A DNA stretch of 64,000 nt from JAJXWB01 sp046349085 (GCA_046349085.1 JAXMDA010000001.1:1-64000); one strand, 5' to 3'; positions 8,400-17,635 are shown, numbered from the stretch's first letter. Notes: a model not told the origin generated them from the sequence alone. Program-made: numbers and translations.

Positions 8400-9056
8400 T
8401 CAGCACGAAATGCGTTCGCAGGCGCGCACGTTCTTCACCATGCGCGCGACCGCCTTCGGCCCCGGCCAACCGCCGACGCCAGCGCCGTTCATGGCGAAGG
8501 ACGGCGTGGCGTCCATCGCCAGCGCGCGGCCAGTCTGCGTGTGCAAGGTGAGCTGCTTGCGGATTTCGTCGGAGTCGGCCTTTTCCTCCAGCGCCTTCGC
8601 GTCGAAGCCGAGCTTTTTCGCATGGCCGAGCGCGCCCATGCCGTCGATCTGGCCACGATGGGCGAGCATGGCGCGATGGAGCGCATAAGCCCTCCTGTCA
8701 TCGGCGAGCGCGCGCGCGGCCATCGCCACTTTCGCGGCCTGCACGCTGCCGAGCGACAGCATGGCGTTCTGCACGAGGCGCAGGCTGAATTCCTTGTCGC
8801 CCTTCGCGAGCCGGTCGAGATCGTCGGCCGATTTCTTGCACCACGGGCAATTGTAGTCGAAGAATTCGTAGAGGATGGCGTCGGGGCTTCTGCCGCCGAC
8901 GACAATCAGGCCGGGCAGATCGAGCGAAATTTCCGACGGCAGCCGCCAGGTCGGAACAGGCTTGCCGTCGTCGCCGCGAAACTCGCCATCCTGCGCGCGC
9001 GCAACGCCGCAAACGAGCGTGGCCGCGCCGCCGAGAAAAAACCTGCGATCCATCAT
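8400..9056 (-). CDS. DsbA-family thiol:disulfide oxidoreductase, secreted
   Basis: 218 residues. It starts MMDRRFFLGGAATLVCGVARAQ, a twin-arginine-less signal peptide carrying RRFF, so either Sec or Tat export is possible. A thioredoxin fold follows with the active-site motif CPWC (FFDYNCPWCKK, about residue 70) and the cis-proline region DATPSFAMNG. The layout resembles the Com1/BdbD/ScsC-like DsbA branch, which oxidises or isomerises periplasmic disulfides. The two start ATGs overlap the stop of the upstream EAL gene (ATGATG at 9056-9051, TGA at 9055-9053), suggesting coupled translation. Confidence 0.87.
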   Translation of the reverse strand: MMDRRFFLGGAATLVCGVARAQDGEFRGDDGKPVPTWRLPSEISLDLPGLIVVGGRSPDAILYEFFDYNCPWCKKSADDLDRLAKGDKEFSLRLVQNAMLSLGSVQAAKVAMAARALADDRRAYALHRAMLAHRGQIDGMGALGHAKKLGFDAKALEEKADSDEIRKQLTLHTQTGRALAMDATPSFAMNGAGVGGWPGPKAVARMVKNVRACERISC

Positions 9057-11920
9057 GCGGCTTCCGTCGCTGCGCCGACGAGCTTGCGCGCGTCGAGCGC
9101 GCTGATCGGATGGCCGAAGGCGTAGCCCTGCGCGAATTCGCAGCCGAGCTGGTAGAGCTCGATGGCGTCGGATTCCGTCTCCGCGCCCTCGGCCACGACC
9201 TCCATGCCGAGATCGTGCGCCAGCGCGACGATGGAGCGCAAAATGACCGGACGCGCGCCGCTCGCGTTCTGCTGCACGAAGGAACGGTCGATCTTGATCG
9301 TGTCGAAGGGGAAGCGCTGGAGATAGGCGAGCGAGGAATAACCGGTGCCGAAATCGTCGAGCGAAAGACCGGCGCCGAGGTTCTTGATGCGCGTCAGCAT
9401 CTGCGCCGCATATTCCGGGTTCTCCATCACCAGGCTCTCGGTGAGTTCGAGCTTGAGCGTGCCGCGGATGACGTCGGAGCGGGTGAGCGCATTCTTCACG
9501 TCCTGCAGCAGGTCGTGGCGCAGAAGCTGGCGCGAGGAGACGTTGACGGAGGCGAAGATCGGCGGATCGACGTCGAGCGCCTTCTGCCAGGCGGCGAGTT
9601 CGCGCGCGGTGCGCTCGAGAACGAAAACGCCGAGCTCGACGATGACGCCGGTTTCTTCCGCGATCGGGATGAACACGTCGGGGCCGAGGCGCCCGAGGCT
9701 CGGGTGATCCCAGCGCAGCAGCGCCTCGAAGCCGGCGACGGTGCGATCCTCCAGCCGCACGATCGGCTGGAAAAAGACCTTGATCTCGCCGCGCGACAGC
9801 GCGCGCCGGAGATCGGCCTCGAGCGCCAGACGATCCGAGCGCTGGCCGCGCATTCCCGGCCGGAAGACCTCGATGCGGTTGCCGCCGACGCGCTTGGCGT
9901 GGCGCATGGCGATCTCCGCGTCCTTCAGCATGTCGTCGCGCTTGGCGTGCGTCTGCGGATCGAACAGCGCGATGCCGACGGAAGCCGAAAGGCCGATCTC
10001 GCGCTCGGCGAAGGAGACAGGCGTCGCCAGCGCGCGGCGCATGGTCTCGGCGAGCTGCACGACGTGCTCGGGGTTGTTTTCCGACAGAACGATGACGGCG
10101 AACGTGTCGCCGGAGACGCGCGCCAGCGTGTCCTGCGGCTGCAGCAGCCGCGACAGTCTTCGCGCAGCGGTGAGGAGAATGGAATCGCCGGCCGAAATGC
10201 CGATGGATTCGTTGATCTGCTTGAAGCGGTCGATGTCGACGCACAGCACGGTCGGCCGCGCGGCGTCGGCGCGGGCGAAGGAGAGCGCGGCCTCCAGCCG
10301 GTCGAAGAACAATTCGCGGTTGGGCAGGCCGGTCAGATTGTCGTGCACGGCGTCGTGCAGCAGGCGTTCCTGCGCCGTGCGCTCGTCGGTGACGTCGACC
10401 AGCGTGCCGACGACACGGATGACCTCGCCATCGGCGCCGACGACCGGGCGGCAGCGCAGGCGATACCAGAGATAGTGTCCGTCGGCCGCACGAAGACGGA
10501 ACTCCTCGTTGATGCGGCCGCGACGCTGTTCGAGCAGCGTGTCGAGGCAGGCGCGATAGCGGTCGCGCTCGAAGGGATGCAGGATATCGAGCCAGTTGGA
10601 CGCCGGGCCTTCGAGATCGCCGCGCTCGAGGCCGAGATGCGCCTCCACCTCGGGGCTGACGTAGATGTGGTCGGCCGGCACGTCCCAGTCGAAGATGACG
10701 TCGGCGGCGCCGGTCACGGCCAGCGCCTTGCGCTCGACGTCGGAGATCGCGCCTTGCGCGAGGCCGCCGGAGGCGAAGGCGTTCTGCATGACGGTGAAGC
10801 CGATCAGCATGACGATCAGCACGAGGCCGCCGATCAGCGTCGGGCCGACGATGTCGTTGGCGAGCGCGCCGGTGACCGCGAACCCCGCCGCGCAGACCCA
10901 GGCGAGCAGCAGGAACCATGTCGGGATGAGCATGATCGCGCGCTCGTAGCCGTGCGTCGAGAGATAGACGACGAGCAGCAGGCCGGCGCCGGCCACGGTC
11001 GCGAGCGAAATATGCGCCACGCCGGCCGCGACCGAGGGGTCGTACCAGGCCAGCCCCAGCAGCGCGAGCAGGAACACGACCCACAACGCCACGACATGCG
11101 AGGCGCGCACATGCCAGCGATTGAGATTGAGATAGGCGAACAGGAAGACGACGAGCGTCGCCGACAGGATGGTTTCGGCAGAGGCGCGCCAGAAGCGATC
11201 GGCCTCCACGCCGACGCCGAACGCGCGGGCGAAGAAGCCGAAGTCGATGCAGACATAGGCGAACACCGCCCAGGCGAGCGCGGCGGCGGCCGGGAAGATC
11301 ACCGCGCTCTTCACCACCACGACGATGGTGAGGAACAGCGCGAGCAGGCCTGAAATGCCGATGACGATGCCTTTGTAGAGGGTGAGGCTCGTCGCGCGAT
11401 CCTTGTAGGCGTCGGGATCCCAGAGATAGAGCTGCGGCAGGTTGGGCGTGCGCAACTCCGCGACATAGGTGACGGTCGTGCCGGGATCGAGCGTCAGGCG
11501 AAAGACGTCCGCGTCCGGGTTCTCCTCGGCCTCCGGCGGAAAGCCCTGGCTCGCCGTGATGGCGTTGATGCGGATGGCGCCGAGATCGGGCCAGATGACG
11601 CCGGAGCCGACGAGACGGAAATGCGGCGCCACCAGCAGGCGCTCGATCTGCTCGTCCGTGTCGTTGGTGAGCGCGAACACGATCCATGACGGCCGCGCGC
11701 CTTCCTGCTTGGCGCGCACCTCGATGCGGCGGACGATGCCGTCGGAGCCCGGCGCAGTCGACACCTGCAGGCGGTCGCCCTGCGAAGAATAGGCCTCGAC
11801 GGCGCGCGTGAGATCGATGGCCTGGGAATCCAGCGGCACGCGCACGGATTCGATTGCGCCGGCCGGCAGCGAGGCGGCGATCAAAATCAGGACGGCCAAA
11901 ATCAATTGGGCAAAACGCAC
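9053..11920 (-). CDS. Membrane sensor with PAS, degenerate GGDEF and EAL domains (c-di-GMP phosphodiesterase)
   Basis: 955 residues from a GTG at 11920 behind a GAGAGAG ribosome site; the frame continues upstream but that part looks non-coding. In order: signal peptide (FAQLILAVLILIAAS), a periplasmic domain of about 150 residues, roughly seven membrane segments (7TMR-DISM-like), a PAS domain, then GGDEF and EAL. The GGDEF signature reads RVSGDTFAV (SGDTF), so cyclase activity is unlikely. The EAL part keeps GFEALLRW, the DDFGTGYSSL loop and TIKIDRSFV. It probably degrades c-di-GMP in response to an envelope signal (inference). The 4-nt overlap with the DsbA-like gene makes redox or envelope stress a possible context. 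Confidence 0.9.
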   Translation of the reverse strand: MRFAQLILAVLILIAASLPAGAIESVRVPLDSQAIDLTRAVEAYSSQGDRLQVSTAPGSDGIVRRIEVRAKQEGARPSWIVFALTNDTDEQIERLLVAPHFRLVGSGVIWPDLGAIRINAITASQGFPPEAEENPDADVFRLTLDPGTTVTYVAELRTPNLPQLYLWDPDAYKDRATSLTLYKGIVIGISGLLALFLTIVVVVKSAVIFPAAAALAWAVFAYVCIDFGFFARAFGVGVEADRFWRASAETILSATLVVFLFAYLNLNRWHVRASHVVALWVVFLLALLGLAWYDPSVAAGVAHISLATVAGAGLLLVVYLSTHGYERAIMLIPTWFLLLAWVCAAGFAVTGALANDIVGPTLIGGLVLIVMLIGFTVMQNAFASGGLAQGAISDVERKALAVTGAADVIFDWDVPADHIYVSPEVEAHLGLERGDLEGPASNWLDILHPFERDRYRACLDTLLEQRRGRINEEFRLRAADGHYLWYRLRCRPVVGADGEVIRVVGTLVDVTDERTAQERLLHDAVHDNLTGLPNRELFFDRLEAALSFARADAARPTVLCVDIDRFKQINESIGISAGDSILLTAARRLSRLLQPQDTLARVSGDTFAVIVLSENNPEHVVQLAETMRRALATPVSFAEREIGLSASVGIALFDPQTHAKRDDMLKDAEIAMRHAKRVGGNRIEVFRPGMRGQRSDRLALEADLRRALSRGEIKVFFQPIVRLEDRTVAGFEALLRWDHPSLGRLGPDVFIPIAEETGVIVELGVFVLERTARELAAWQKALDVDPPIFASVNVSSRQLLRHDLLQDVKNALTRSDVIRGTLKLELTESLVMENPEYAAQMLTRIKNLGAGLSLDDFGTGYSSLAYLQRFPFDTIKIDRSFVQQNASGARPVILRSIVALAHDLGMEVVAEGAETESDAIELYQLGCEFAQGYAFGHPISALDARKLVGAATEAA

Positions 11921-12064
11921 GAATTCTCTCTCTCGGGTCGGCCGCCCTGATCCAACAATTGGGGTCGGGGGGTGCGCCCTGTTCGTGTCGGAAGTTTGAC
12001 TGGTAAAGCCTCTGGCGTCGGCGGGCAAGGCGGGCTTGGCCTCAGCCTTGAAATATGGGCGGTT

Positions 12065-12694
12065 TTACGCCGTGTCGCCGACGCCGTCGCGGGCGCGAAG
12101 GCGCGGCGGCAGGGGCGGATCGTTCTCCAGCACGGCAAACAGCAGATGATCCTGCCAGCGGCCGTTGATGCGCAGATAGGAACGCGCCAAACCTTCGCGC
12201 TTGAAACCGGCGCTCTCGAGAACGCGGATCGAGGCGATGTTGGAGGGCAGGCAGGCGGCCTCGACGCGATGCAGCCGCAGGTTGGAGAAGCAGTAAGCAA
12301 GCGCCGCGCGCAAGGCGCGCGACATGTAGCCCTGCCCCGCATGATTGACGCCGACCCAATAGCCGATCGTCGCGGACTGGGCGACGCCGCGGCGAATCTG
12401 CCCAATGGTCAGGCCGCCGACCAGCGCCTTGTCCCGCGCGCGAAAAATCAGGAAGGGAAAGGCCTCGTCGCGCGCCATCTCCTCGGCGTGGCGCTTGATG
12501 CGGCGGCGAAAGGCGGCGCGCGTCAGATCGTCGGAAGGCCAGACGGGCTCCCAGGGCGCAAGGAAGCTGCGGCTGTGCTCGCGCAGGCGCGACCAGTCCT
12601 GGAAATCGGCCATTTCGGCGGGGCGGAGAAACACGCCGTCGCCGCGCACGAAGGCGCTGTGATCGTAGCTCGGCCCCAGTCGAAACAAGGCCAT
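12065..12694 (-). CDS. GNAT N-acetyltransferase (RimJ/RimL type)
   Basis: 209 residues. The acetyl-CoA-binding core is visible in GYWVGVNHAGQGYMSRAL. The downstream LRLHRVEAACLPSNIASIRV and LESAGFKREGLA are the signature of the RimJ/RimL branch, which acetylates N-terminal amines of ribosomal or other proteins. It starts 4 nt after the stop of the M16 peptidase gene, so it is probably the end of the thrC-M16-GNAT unit. The actual protein target is unknown. Confidence 0.9.
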   Translation of the reverse strand: MALFRLGPSYDHSAFVRGDGVFLRPAEMADFQDWSRLREHSRSFLAPWEPVWPSDDLTRAAFRRRIKRHAEEMARDEAFPFLIFRARDKALVGGLTIGQIRRGVAQSATIGYWVGVNHAGQGYMSRALRAALAYCFSNLRLHRVEAACLPSNIASIRVLESAGFKREGLARSYLRINGRWQDHLLFAVLENDPPLPPRLRARDGVGDTA

Positions 12695-12698
12695 GGAA

Positions 12699-13961
12699 TC
12701 AGCCCGTCCTTAGCCGCTCGGCGACGCGATCGGCCGTCAGGCCACGACCGGTCGGCCCGACGGTTGCAAGCGTCGGCGCGCTGGAGAGCAACCTGCGGCC
12801 GACGGCGCGCACGTCGGCCAAACTCAGCGCATCTATTTCGCCGATGATTTCGGATCGCGCAAGCACGCGGCCGAAGATGGCCGTTTGCCGCGCGATCTGG
12901 TTGACGCGCGACGGCGAGGATTCGAGCGCCGTCAGCAGCGAGACTTTCGCCTGCGCCTTGGCGCGGCGCAGTTCCGCCTCGCCCAGGTCCTCCACCGCCG
13001 AGGCCATGCAATCCATGGCGACGCGCGCCAGTTCGACCGCGTCGCGCGGGTCGGTCGCGGCCTGCAGGCCGAACAGGCCGGTGTCGTCGTAGGACCAGTT
13101 GAACGTGTCGATCGAATAGGCGAGGCCGCGCTTCTCGCGCACTTCCTGAAACAGGCGCGACGACATGCCGCCGCCGACCGCGCCGGAAAACACATGCGCG
13201 GCGCAAGCGTCCTTGTCGCGATGACCGACGCCCTCGAAAGCGATGACGACATTGGCCTGCTCGGCGCCGTGGCGCGACCTGGCCTCGCCGCCGCGATAGC
13301 GCGCCGGTTCGTAGGCCGGCGGCGACACCTGCGGCATGGCGCCGAACAGGCGCTCGGCGGCGCGGACGATCTCGTCGTGGCGCACGGCGCCCGCCGCCGC
13401 GACGATGAGCGAATTGGCGCCGTAGAAGCGGTCGAGATAGGCGCGGATCATGCCGGCGTCGAACGATTTCACCGTCTTCTTCACGCCGAGAATCGGGCGC
13501 CCCAGCGGCTGGTCGGGGAAGGCCGCCTTGTCCATCAGCTCCATGACGAGATCGTCGGGATCGTCCTCGACGGCGGCGATCTCCTGCAGGATGACGTTCT
13601 TCTCGCGCTCGAGCTCCTGCGCGTCGAAGACGGAATCGGTGAGAATGTCGGCGAAGATTTCGAGCGCGCGGTTCACTTCGCCCGGCAGCAGGCGCGCGAG
13701 ATAGGCGGTGTGCTCGCTCGCCGTCTCGGCGTTGAGGTCGCCGCCGGCTTCCTCGATCTCCGCTGCGATGGCGCGCGCGTCGCGCGTCTTCGTGCCCTTG
13801 AAGGCCATATGCTCGATGAGATGCGAGAGGCCGTGCTCGGCCGCCGTCTCGTTGCGCGAGCCGACCGCGACATAGACGGCGACCGCCGCCGTCTCCGCGC
13901 CCTCCATGCAGTCGCTGACGATGCGCAGACCGGAGGAAAGCGAAGTCGTCTCGACGCTCAT
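12699..13961 (-). CDS. M16 family zinc peptidase (mitochondrial processing peptidase-like)
   Basis: 420 residues, single-chain bacterial relative of the beta subunit of mitochondrial processing peptidase. The inverted zinc motif HxxEH is intact (SHLIEHMAFKGT, about residues 45-56), with the third ligand Glu in the following ETASEHTAY region. A second M16 half carries GGGMSSRLFQEVREKRGLAYSI. It is probably cytoplasmic or periplasmic and degrades peptides. The start MSVETTSLSSGL overlaps the thrC stop (ATGA). The thrC-M16 pairing is common in Rhizobiales (recollection). Confidence 0.94.
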   Translation of the reverse strand: MSVETTSLSSGLRIVSDCMEGAETAAVAVYVAVGSRNETAAEHGLSHLIEHMAFKGTKTRDARAIAAEIEEAGGDLNAETASEHTAYLARLLPGEVNRALEIFADILTDSVFDAQELEREKNVILQEIAAVEDDPDDLVMELMDKAAFPDQPLGRPILGVKKTVKSFDAGMIRAYLDRFYGANSLIVAAAGAVRHDEIVRAAERLFGAMPQVSPPAYEPARYRGGEARSRHGAEQANVVIAFEGVGHRDKDACAAHVFSGAVGGGMSSRLFQEVREKRGLAYSIDTFNWSYDDTGLFGLQAATDPRDAVELARVAMDCMASAVEDLGEAELRRAKAQAKVSLLTALESSPSRVNQIARQTAIFGRVLARSEIIGEIDALSLADVRAVGRRLLSSAPTLATVGPTGRGLTADRVAERLRTG

Positions 13962-15367
13962 GCCGCCGTCAGCGCGCGCGCGCGGGCGCGGATGAATTTT
14001 TCGACCGCGCCGATGTCGTTCGTCACCACATCGAAACGCTCCTTGCGCTCCATGATGTCGGCGAGATGCGGCGGCAGCGCCGGATGCACGCCGGTCGCCG
14101 CCCTGATCGCATCGGGGAACTTGGCGGGATGCGCCGTGCCGGCGACGATCATCGGCGTGTGCCTGTGCCTGTCGAGCGCGCGAAAACCGGCGGCGACGCC
14201 AACGGCGCTGTGCGGATCGAGAATATAGCCGCTCGCTCTATAGACACGCGCGATCTCCGCGGCCGTCTCCTGCTCGTTGACGCTCGCCGCGTCGAAGTCG
14301 GCGCGGATGGCGGCGAGCGGCTGCGCCGCGATATCGAAGGCCTTCGACTGGTCGAGCCGCGCCATCAGATTGCGGATGGCGCCGGCGTCGCGCAGATAGG
14401 CGTCGAACAGCAGGCGCTCGAAATTGGAGGACACCTGAATGTCCATCGACGGCGATTGCGTCGCCTTGACGCCGCGCAGCTCGTAGCGGCCGGTCGACAG
14501 CGTGCGCGCGAGAATGTCGTTCTCGTTGGTGGCGATGACCAGTCGCTCGATCGGCAGGCCCATTTCCTTGGCGACATAGCCGGCGAGAATGTCGCCGAAA
14601 TTGCCGGTCGGCACGGTGAACGACACCGGCCGGTGCGGCGCGCCGAGCGCGACCGCGCTCGTGAAATAATAGACGATCTGCGCGACGACGCGCGCCCAGT
14701 TGATCGAGTTGACGCCAGTCAGCCCGACGTCGTCGCGAAAGCGCGCGTCGCGGAACAGGCCCTTGAGGATGGCCTGCGCGTCGTCGAACGTACCTTCGAG
14801 GGCGATGGCGTGGATGTTGGAATCGCCGACCGTGGTCATCTGCCGGCGCTGCACGTCCGACACGCGTCCGTGCGGATAGAGGATGAAGACGTCGACCTGG
14901 TCGAGGCCGCGAAACGCCTCTATTGCCGCCGCGCCCGTATCCCCCGACGTCGCGCCGACGACGGTTGCGCGCCTGCCGCGGATCTTGAGCGCGTAATTCA
15001 TCAGACGCCCGAGCAATTGCATCGCCACGTCCTTGAAGGCGAGCGTCGGGCCGTGGAAAAGTTCGAGCAGGAAGAGATTGTCGGCGAGCTGAGCCAGCGG
15101 CGTCACCGCCGGATGGCGGAACGTCTTGTAGGCCTCGGCGATCATCGCCTGCAGATCGGCGCGCGGAATGGCGTCGCCGACGAAGGGCGCAATCACCGTC
15201 TCGGCGGCTTCCGCATAGCTGCGGCCGGCAAGGCCGGCGATGGTCGAGGCGTGAAGCTGCGGATAGGTCTCGGGCAGATAAAGCCCGCCGTCGGCGGCAA
15301 GCCCTGCCAGCGCCGTCTCGGTGAAATTCAGCGCGGGCGCTTCGCCGCGAGTGGAAATGTAGCGCAC
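13958..15367 (-). CDS. thrC: Threonine synthase
   Basis: 469 residues; converts O-phosphohomoserine to threonine with pyridoxal phosphate. The PLP lysine lies in GPTLAFKDVAMQ; the phosphate loop is ATSGDTGAAAIEA, and PTGNFGDILAGY is also typical. The GTG start (MRYISTRGEAPALN at 15367) matches the canonical N-terminus. The frame extends about 57 codons further upstream, but those codons are intergenic repeat sequence. It is downstream of the cox cluster, separated from the SURF1 gene by 171 nt that include a repeat. Confidence 0.96.
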   Translation of the reverse strand: MRYISTRGEAPALNFTETALAGLAADGGLYLPETYPQLHASTIAGLAGRSYAEAAETVIAPFVGDAIPRADLQAMIAEAYKTFRHPAVTPLAQLADNLFLLELFHGPTLAFKDVAMQLLGRLMNYALKIRGRRATVVGATSGDTGAAAIEAFRGLDQVDVFILYPHGRVSDVQRRQMTTVGDSNIHAIALEGTFDDAQAILKGLFRDARFRDDVGLTGVNSINWARVVAQIVYYFTSAVALGAPHRPVSFTVPTGNFGDILAGYVAKEMGLPIERLVIATNENDILARTLSTGRYELRGVKATQSPSMDIQVSSNFERLLFDAYLRDAGAIRNLMARLDQSKAFDIAAQPLAAIRADFDAASVNEQETAAEIARVYRASGYILDPHSAVGVAAGFRALDRHRHTPMIVAGTAHPAKFPDAIRAATGVHPALPPHLADIMERKERFDVVTNDIGAVEKFIRARARALTAA

Positions 15368-15440
15368 GTGTCCTGTCCCGGTTTGGTCGGGCGGGGGTTT
15401 AGCATGGAAATGACGCCGCGACACCGGTTCGGGCCTCCGC

Positions 15441-15537
15441 CTGTCATTCCCGCGAAAGCGGGAATCCAGAGCCGGAACCCGAATCCTTCGTCGCCTGCTC
15501 TGGATTCCCGATCGCGCTTCGCGCGTCGGGAATGACA
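15441..15537. repeat. Dispersed intergenic inverted repeat, class B (CATTCCCGCGAAAGCGGGAA type)
   Basis: The left end holds cattcccgcgaaagcgggaatcc, itself a hairpin (TTCCCGC-GAAA-GCGGGAA). The right end reads ggattcccgatcgcgcttcgcgcgtcgggaatgac, the inverted counterpart. It lies between SURF1 (its stop codon abuts the repeat) and thrC. A related copy is at 51772-51845. The GAAA tetraloop makes a very stable RNA hairpin. Confidence 0.75.
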
Positions 15538-15538
15538 T

Positions 15539-16285
15539 TCACGGAGAGCGCCTGCCCCAGGCCCAGACCCCGAACACGCCCGCCAGCGTCGCCGCCAGCC
15601 CGAACCAGGTCCAGGCGTAGGACAGGTGGTTGTTGGGGATGTTGAGTTCGGTCGCGCCGCCGTGCGGCCAGCCCCTGGCCGAAGGATCGGCGTCGAGATC
15701 GAGCGCGAAGGGCGCGGGATTTTCCAGCTTGAGCGCCGCCGCCATGGCGGCAGGATCGCGCGTGTACCACAGGCCCTTGGCCGGTTCGTCCGCCGGCGTG
15801 AAGGGATTGCGCTCCTCGGGCGGGCGCATCAGGCCCGAAATCTCCACGACGCCCGCCGGCGGGGGCGTGCGGATTTCCGGCCTGTCCTTCCAGGCGAGCG
15901 GCGCGAAACCGCGATTGACGAGGACCGCGCCGCCGCCTTCGAGGGCAAACGGCGTCATCACCTGATAGCCAGGCCCGACCGCGCGGTCGGCGGCGGCAGG
16001 CGCGGAGCTGCGGAAGATCAGGATTTCGCCCGGCTGATAGCGGCCCCGGACGCGCACATGGCGGTAATCGTAATCGTCGGGCTGGAGCGCCGCCCATTGC
16101 GCGGCCGGCGGCAGCGGCTGGGCCGGCTGGTGGATGCGCGCCCCGATATTGGCGATCACCTCCTCCTTCCAGGCAAGGCGCTGCAACTGCCAGACGCCAA
16201 GCGCGACGAGGACCGCGAAGACGACGCCGGCCGCGACCGTCGCGCCGATCAGGCCCCTGCGCCGTGCCGTAGCGGGCGCGGGCAT
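15539..16285 (-). CDS. SURF1-family cytochrome oxidase assembly protein
   Basis: 248 residues with one membrane segment at each end (GLIGATVAAGVVFAVLVALG near residue 10-30, and WTWFGLAATLAGVFGVWAW near the C-terminus) and a periplasmic domain between, the SURF1/Shy1 arrangement. Family motifs LGVWQLQRLAWKEE and LNIPNNHLSYAWTWFG are present. It assists heme a insertion into subunit I of aa3 oxidase. The start at 16285 overlaps the DUF983 stop (ATGA). Last gene of the oxidase cluster. Confidence 0.94.
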   Translation of the reverse strand: MPAPATARRRGLIGATVAAGVVFAVLVALGVWQLQRLAWKEEVIANIGARIHQPAQPLPPAAQWAALQPDDYDYRHVRVRGRYQPGEILIFRSSAPAAADRAVGPGYQVMTPFALEGGGAVLVNRGFAPLAWKDRPEIRTPPPAGVVEISGLMRPPEERNPFTPADEPAKGLWYTRDPAAMAAALKLENPAPFALDLDADPSARGWPHGGATELNIPNNHLSYAWTWFGLAATLAGVFGVWAWGRRSP

Positions 16286-16659
16286 CAATTCTCCAGCCGG
16301 CCTTGCTCGGCCTTGTTGGCGTATTGCAAGGCGACAAGAACGCCTTTCAGCGGCCGCAGCATGCCGAGGCAGACGACGAGGGTCAGCGGCAGGAAGACGA
16401 CAAGGAAGACCCACATCGGCGGTTCGTAGCTGACTTCCAGCCACAGCGCCGCGCCGACGATGATGAAACCGGCGATCAGCATGACGAAGATCGCGGGGCC
16501 ATCCCCGGCGTCCGCGAACTTGAGGTCGAGCCCGCAATGCTCGCACCTGTCCGCGACGGTGATGAAGCCCTTGAACATCCTGCCCTCGCCGCAGCGCGGA
16601 CAGCGGCCGGCTAGGCCCGTCGAAGTGGGCGAAAGCGGCGGATATTGGTCATAGGCCAT
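16285..16659 (-). CDS. DUF983 zinc-ribbon membrane protein
   Basis: 124 residues. The N-terminal part carries two CxxC pairs (GRCPRCGEG at 19-27 and DRCEHCGLD at 38-46), likely a zinc ribbon. Two hydrophobic helices follow (IFVMLIAGFIIVGAALWL and VFLVVFLPLTLVVCLGML). DUF983 proteins sit in alphaproteobacterial cox clusters between subunit III and SURF1, which points to an accessory role in oxidase assembly; no biochemical role is certain. It starts after the hairpin that follows ctaE. Confidence 0.9.
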   Translation of the reverse strand: MAYDQYPPLSPTSTGLAGRCPRCGEGRMFKGFITVADRCEHCGLDLKFADAGDGPAIFVMLIAGFIIVGAALWLEVSYEPPMWVFLVVFLPLTLVVCLGMLRPLKGVLVALQYANKAEQGRLEN

Positions 16660-16667
16660 TGCAGCGA

Positions 16668-16703
16668 CCCCAAAAAGCAAAGGGGCGGCCGAAGCCGCCC
16701 CCG
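16668..16703 (-). terminator. Hairpin with T-rich tail between ctaE and DUF983
   Basis: On the minus strand, an 8-bp perfect stem GGGGCGGC/GCCGCCCC closed by a TTCG tetraloop is followed by TTTGCTTTTT. It lies just after the ctaE stop (16722) and before DUF983. It looks like an intrinsic terminator or attenuator that would lower expression of DUF983-SURF1 relative to the structural subunits, and its UUCG loop would also protect the mRNA 3' end. Confidence 0.65.
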
Positions 16704-16721
16704 GCATGCGCGCAAGGCGAC

Positions 16722-17588
16722 CTAGTGCCCGTGCGCGATCTGCGCGCCCCACGAACCCCAGACGTAGATGCAGGCGAACAGGAACAGCCAGACCACGTCC
16801 ACGAAGTGCCAGTACCAGGCCGCGAATTCGAAGCCGAGATGCTGCTTGGGCGAGAACTGACCCTTCATCGCGCGGAACAGGCAGACGATCAGGAAGATCG
16901 TGCCGACGATGACGTGGAAGCCGTGGAACCCGGTCGCCATGAAGAAGGTCGAGCCGTAGATCGAGTTCTTGAAGGCGAATGGCGCGTGCGCGTATTCGTA
17001 GGCCTGCACGCTGGTGAAGATCATGCCGAGCACGATTGTTGCGAGCAGGCCCTTCTTGAGGCCCTCGCGGTCGTTGTTCAGCAGTGCGTGATGCGCCCAG
17101 GTGACCGTCGTGCCGGACGTCAGCAGCAGCAGCGTGTTGAGCAGCGGCAGGTGCCAGGGATCGAGAACCTCGATGCCCTTCGGCGGCCAGTGCCCGCCGG
17201 TGAACTCCACGCGCGAATACTGGATCGCCTCGTTGGAGAACAGGCTCGCATCGAAGAAGGCCCAGAACCAGGCGACGAAGAACATGACCTCCGAGGAGAT
17301 GAAGAGGATCATGCCGTAGCGATGCGAGAGCTGAACGACGCGGGTATGGTCGCCGTGCTCGGCCTCGTTGATGACGTCCGCCCACCACGCGATCATGACG
17401 TAGAGCACGCCGATGAGGCCGGCGCCAAAGATGTAGGGGCCCGCATGCAGGCCGAACATCTTGAGGTTCTTCATCCAGAAGATCGCGCCGACGGCCAGCA
17501 CGAAGGCCGAGATCGAGCCGACGAGCGGCCAGGGGCTCGGGTTGACGAGATGATAATCGTGATTGGGCTTCGCGTGACCGTCAGCCAT
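16722..17588 (-). CDS. ctaE: Cytochrome c oxidase subunit III
   Basis: 288 residues with seven predicted membrane helices; structural subunit of the aa3-type terminal oxidase. Recognisable stretches: KPNHDYHLVNPSPWPLVGS at the N-terminus, LFISSEVMFFVAWFWAFFD, ATGFHGFHVIVGTIFL, and the C-terminal WHFVDVVWLFLF. The conserved glutamate in the SSEVMFF helix is present. It is separated from ctaG by 47 nt. Confidence 0.98.
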   Translation of the reverse strand: MADGHAKPNHDYHLVNPSPWPLVGSISAFVLAVGAIFWMKNLKMFGLHAGPYIFGAGLIGVLYVMIAWWADVINEAEHGDHTRVVQLSHRYGMILFISSEVMFFVAWFWAFFDASLFSNEAIQYSRVEFTGGHWPPKGIEVLDPWHLPLLNTLLLLTSGTTVTWAHHALLNNDREGLKKGLLATIVLGMIFTSVQAYEYAHAPFAFKNSIYGSTFFMATGFHGFHVIVGTIFLIVCLFRAMKGQFSPKQHLGFEFAAWYWHFVDVVWLFLFACIYVWGSWGAQIAHGH

Positions 17589-17635
17589 CTTCCTTCCCCT
17601 TCCGGCCTGCCGGCCGCATGCGACTCTTCTTTAAG

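Noticed and set aside
9110..11353. 747-codon plus-strand frame opposite the EAL gene
   Set aside because: Same artefact; the translation has no hydrophobic core or known motif.
15368..15538. N-terminal extension of thrC through the class B repeat
   Set aside because: Family members begin at MRYISTRG; the extension is repeat sequence.
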